Assembly: GCF_008831285.2 (NCBI RefSeq)
Contig: NC_045139.1
Coordinates: forward strand, 9,821,204 to 9,885,203
Direction of reading: 5' to 3'
Source: Nymphaea colorata
Taxonomy: Eukaryota > Streptophyta > Magnoliopsida > Nymphaeales > Nymphaeaceae
Length of the DNA stretch: 64,000 nt
Shown: piece after piece, positions 60,874 to 64,000 of the stretch
Numbering within the stretch: position 1 is the stretch's first letter
Layout of the letters: every line of letters begins with the position of its first letter
Translations under genes and position numbers: made by a program
Notes under the pieces: generated by a model
What the model was told of the DNA's origin: nothing
Databases searched by the model: none
The model's input: the letters and a program-made list of their open reading frames with translations, nothing else

Positions 60874-61806
60874 ATGAGCGACTGCCGGTGGGCGTCGGAG
60901 ATGATGGCGAAGAAGGTGAGCGTCCCGCTGGACGAGCCCGCCAGGGCCAGGCTGTGCGGCGCCGGAGATCGGCGGCGTGCCGGGTACGTCAGCAGCGGGA
61001 GCGAGCACGAGGCAGACTCGGAGTGCCTCGCGGGCCTCGTCCACGGCTTCATGGAGGGAGACGACGACGTGGGGAGGTGGGACGATGAAGAGGGCACGGA
61101 GGCGTGTGCGGACCTGGATTTCTCTGACGGCGAAGCCGCCGTGGATTTGGAGGAGCTCCTCAGGCCCCGGGGCGGCGATCCCCTCAGGGCGGAGATCGCC
61201 GGCATCGTTTCGGATGCGGTTGCGGGAGCGGCCGGGATTGCCGGTGGCCGGCCGGCCCTGCGGAGATCGGTGATGGTCCGGCTGAGGGAGGCCGGGTTGA
61301 ATGCTGGGATCTGCAAGGTCAAGTGGGATAAAGCCGGCGGGTTGGCGGCTGGCAGCTACGAGTACGTCGACGTGCTGGTGGCGGGAGACGGGGACCATGA
61401 GCAGCAGAGGTACGTCGTCGACGTGGACTTCGCCGGCGAGTTCGAGATCGCTCGGCCGACGAGGCAGTACGACATGATCCTGGCCGCCCTGCCCCGGGTC
61501 CTCGTCTCCCGGCCGGAGGAACTCCGCCAGATCGTGCGCACGGTGTCTCAGGCGGCAAAGAAATCAATGAAGGCGAAGGGCCTGCACCTTCCCCCGTGGC
61601 GGAAGAACCGATACATGCAGGCCAAATGGTTCGGCCCCTACCGGAGGACCACCAACCCGGTCTCCTCCGCCTCGCCAGACGACGTCTCCTCCATCGCCGC
61701 GAAGCACCGACCCGTCCTCGGATTCGACTTCGGGAAATGCCGCCCGGCGATGCCCTTCAGGCCCGGCCTCGCCGCCGGTGCTGCGCTCAAGGCCGTGCCC
61801 TTCTAA
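60874..61806 (+). CDS. DUF506 (PDDEXK_6) family protein, single exon
   Basis: The protein has 310 residues. It carries the family blocks in order: SECLAGLVHGFMEGDDD (about 49-65), RLREAGLNAGICKVKWDK (136-153), YEYVDVLV (162-169), VVDVDFAGEFEIARPT (181-196), ILAALPRVLV (202-211), LRQIVRTVSQAAKKSMK (217-233) and LPPWRKNRYMQAKWFGPY (239-256). DUF506 proteins are plant-specific and distantly related to PDDEXK nucleases. The Asp-rich YVDV/VDVDF strands would be the relics of that fold. Catalysis is unproven, and members have been linked to root-hair growth and stress signalling. There is no signal peptide or membrane segment. Codon third positions are strongly G/C, unlike the AT-rich flanks. The start at 60874 follows a TATA box and GA-rich leader, and an in-frame Met at 10-11 is an alternative. 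Confidence 0.93.
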   Translation: MSDCRWASEMMAKKVSVPLDEPARARLCGAGDRRRAGYVSSGSEHEADSECLAGLVHGFMEGDDDVGRWDDEEGTEACADLDFSDGEAAVDLEELLRPRGGDPLRAEIAGIVSDAVAGAAGIAGGRPALRRSVMVRLREAGLNAGICKVKWDKAGGLAAGSYEYVDVLVAGDGDHEQQRYVVDVDFAGEFEIARPTRQYDMILAALPRVLVSRPEELRQIVRTVSQAAKKSMKAKGLHLPPWRKNRYMQAKWFGPYRRTTNPVSSASPDDVSSIAAKHRPVLGFDFGKCRPAMPFRPGLAAGAALKAVPF

Positions 61807-63573
61807 TTCCCGGACCCCGCACCACCGTCCGATGGAGCGGTTGGGCCCAGGTTGGAGATCGTGTTCGGGCTGCGCGGCGACGCGTTTTTGATGTTATCCG
61901 CACTCGAGTGCCTGGCTGACGTGGCGAGCGATGTCTTGAGGAGCGTGTCAAGCGTGTGACGTGGCACGTTATCTGGTTAGGCATAGGCAAGAGTGGGTGT
62001 GGGGACCAGCTAGAACGGCTCCCGTCTTGTTGTACAGAGGTGTTTGGTGGGGGCCATGCGTACGCTGCACAGCTCGGCATCATCTCTCAAAATTTTGACT
62101 TGCTTTATGTAAATGACGGAACGATGGGCGCATCGTTTCTTGTCACATAATTAATAAGCATTAAGCGCTGCTCTCTTTGATATGTGCGTCTGTGGTTTAG
62201 TTTGTGATCCAATACTTCCGGTGGTTTGATCGGAAAATTTTCTTGCTTAAGCAAGTTGAAGTGGGGATCAAACCTATACATTTTTAAAGCAAGAATGTGG
62301 CGGAAACTACCTTTTTCTTTTTCCTAAAGCAATTAAGTTGATGATGTCTCCCGGTACAGTAATTGTAAAATAGCATCGCTATTTTTTGCCTTGATGATTA
62401 GCTTCTTCTTTCTGTCCTTTCATTGAAGATGGAGATATTCTGCCTCTCTCTTAACCTACTCATCTTAAAATTAGATGGAAGCAGTTACGGTGGCGACAAA
62501 TGGTACTTTGCGCCGCCGCATGGGCGGCAGAAGGCAGACACGAGAGGAGGCGTACGCGATGGCGTGCCCCGGCGCAAGGCGGGTCGTGTGTGGCGTATTT
62601 CCGGTGTGCGTTTGCATCGCATGGGCACGTGCATGCCTAACTTGCTGACTCATGCATCCTTGCAATCTCCAAGACATCTTTTTTGGCAAGCAAGATATTG
62701 AGAGAGGGTGAATTGATATCAAGAAGTTAAATTAAGGAACTCATGGAGGGAGAAGGGCACTTTGGTAAAGGAAAGTCAAAGGCCATTTTGCTGTCCGCTG
62801 GAGCTTTGACGTGGGGACAATGTGGACGCCGAGTATGGGACAACAGTGTGGCGCTTATGCAGAGAATAGTTGGTGCGCGTTTGCTTGCAGGGCATATTCC
62901 GACCCCAATTTTATGTATATTATTTTTTAAGTATATCCGCACGAATTATTTTAAAATGTCTCCTTCCATCACATAAGCATGAGGTGGGGCAGCAGGCGGA
63001 TGAAGGCACCCGGTGGGTGACCCACTCAACGTAAACCACCATCAACATAACGACACACTCCCAACGCCCACGCTGGCTTCCGTTGTCCTACATCTACGGG
63101 TGTAGCGCATTGGACAACAAGGTGGTTCATTTTCAAGAAGGTCTATGTTACCACGCTGGTGCTCATGAATATTATCCCTACCCTACCCACTGTCTTACAC
63201 ATCTAGACCAAAAAAAGAAAAAAACAAAAGGTTTAAAAACATGATTTATGTAACCCTAAATGAAAAGCACTCTTAAAAAAAAACGGAAAAAGAAGGACTT
63301 GTTCCATGAACCATAAATATGTTCTGATCCCAAAAACAGACAGAGTACCTGTTTGTTACCAAACAGCCTCAAAGACTTGCCCCCGTGATGGGTTGGCTTT
63401 TACTTTGTGGGTCGGGACGAGTGCATTATTTGAATCGTTTACGGCTTCGAGCTTTGACAATGCGACGGTCTGACAGTGACTCTTAGTCATTCATGGCCCA
63501 AAAAACTGCAATTCCTTATCATCCGTGTACAATCTTAGCCGCATCGTGAAACTTGAACTTAAACTAAATAAAA

Positions 63574-63615
<42 letters not shown>

Positions 63616-64000
63616 GTGCCTCTCAACGCCTATTTATCTATTGGTGGAGCCTCACCCATGAGATTAGGTATGACAGAGGGCAAAGCTAGGAATTCTTTGG
63701 CCGAATTATAATTTAAAAATTTTAACAGTAGAATTTTTCAAATTTTATTACATATGTTAAAGTAAATCTTTTAAAATTTATGAAACATTTAATAAGCCAT
63801 TACTGACGGTTCAAAAGCGTCACAGCTTCAAACATTAACTTCTTGCAGTAAAATAATATATATATAAAGAAGAGAAAAATTCTATCCTGACTTCTATTGC
63901 TCTTCAATACGAAACCATGTTTGACGAAGAGGAAGAAAGATTTAAAAATTGGAAGACAAAGTTGCAAGAATTAATATTTATCTAGTCTCTCACTCTCTAT
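61807..64000. other. Downstream of the DUF506 gene to window end
   Basis: The GC-rich stretch to about 62100 is probably 3' UTR or flank. Beyond it I see no gene. There is a MITE-like right end (CCAAACAGCCT, near 63360), an (ATT)n microsatellite and AT-rich DNA to the end. Confidence 0.5.
63575..63615. repeat. (ATT)n microsatellite
   Basis: A trinucleotide ATT run of about 13-14 units. Confidence 0.96.

Noticed and set aside
60523-61567. Long minus-strand frames (up to 291 codons) opposite the DUF506 gene
   Set aside because: High G/C at third positions keeps antisense frames open. The plus frame carries all the DUF506 motifs.

Overview
This window is nuclear DNA of a flowering plant. The evidence is GT-AG introns up to about 7 kb, three plant-specific gene families, an intact Ty1/copia retrotransposon, several small inverted-repeat transposons, and long (TA)n and (CT)n microsatellites. 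The DUF506 gene and the first exon of the U-box gene are much richer in G+C than their surroundings. That pattern is common in monocots, but I cannot name the species.

I support four host genes and one intact transposon gene. (1) On the minus strand, 1309-4098, a Tyr/Gly/Pro-rich disordered protein resembling Arabidopsis At5g39570 (PLDRP1, a phosphatidic-acid-binding, phospholipase-D-related protein) has two exons. (2) On the minus strand, 6493-30750, a complete 14-exon signal peptide peptidase-like (SPPL) intramembrane aspartyl protease encodes 548 residues. All splice junctions are GT-AG and in phase, although the gene is spread over 24 kb. (3) On the minus strand, 39721-42795, a two-exon U-box/ARM-repeat E3 ubiquitin ligase of the PUB9 type. 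(4) On the plus strand, 60874-61806, a single-exon DUF506 (PDDEXK_6) protein.

The SPPL introns hold most of the mobile DNA. Intron 6 carries an intact, very young copia element (16592-21746; 165-bp LTRs differing at one base; duplicated target CTCAT) in antisense orientation. Intron 10 carries a dead copia fragment interrupted by a 952-bp inverted-repeat element with 8-bp target duplications. Intron 5 carries a 1.48-kb LTR-type (probably gypsy chromovirus) remnant flanked by CTACC, and a 364-bp hAT-like element. Intron 11 carries a second member of that hAT-like family.

The other intergenic regions (31-39.7 kb and 43-60.8 kb) are AT-rich. They contain MITEs, retrotransposon remnants, repeats built from degenerate short words, and long microsatellites, and I see no convincing further genes there. 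The four host genes look unrelated in function (stress/lipid signalling, intramembrane proteolysis, ubiquitination, unknown DUF506) and do not form a pathway cluster. I found no RNA genes or CRISPR arrays. The most notable content is the set of small 8-bp-TSD transposons with iterated subterminal words, and the young antisense copia inside an essential-looking membrane protease gene.
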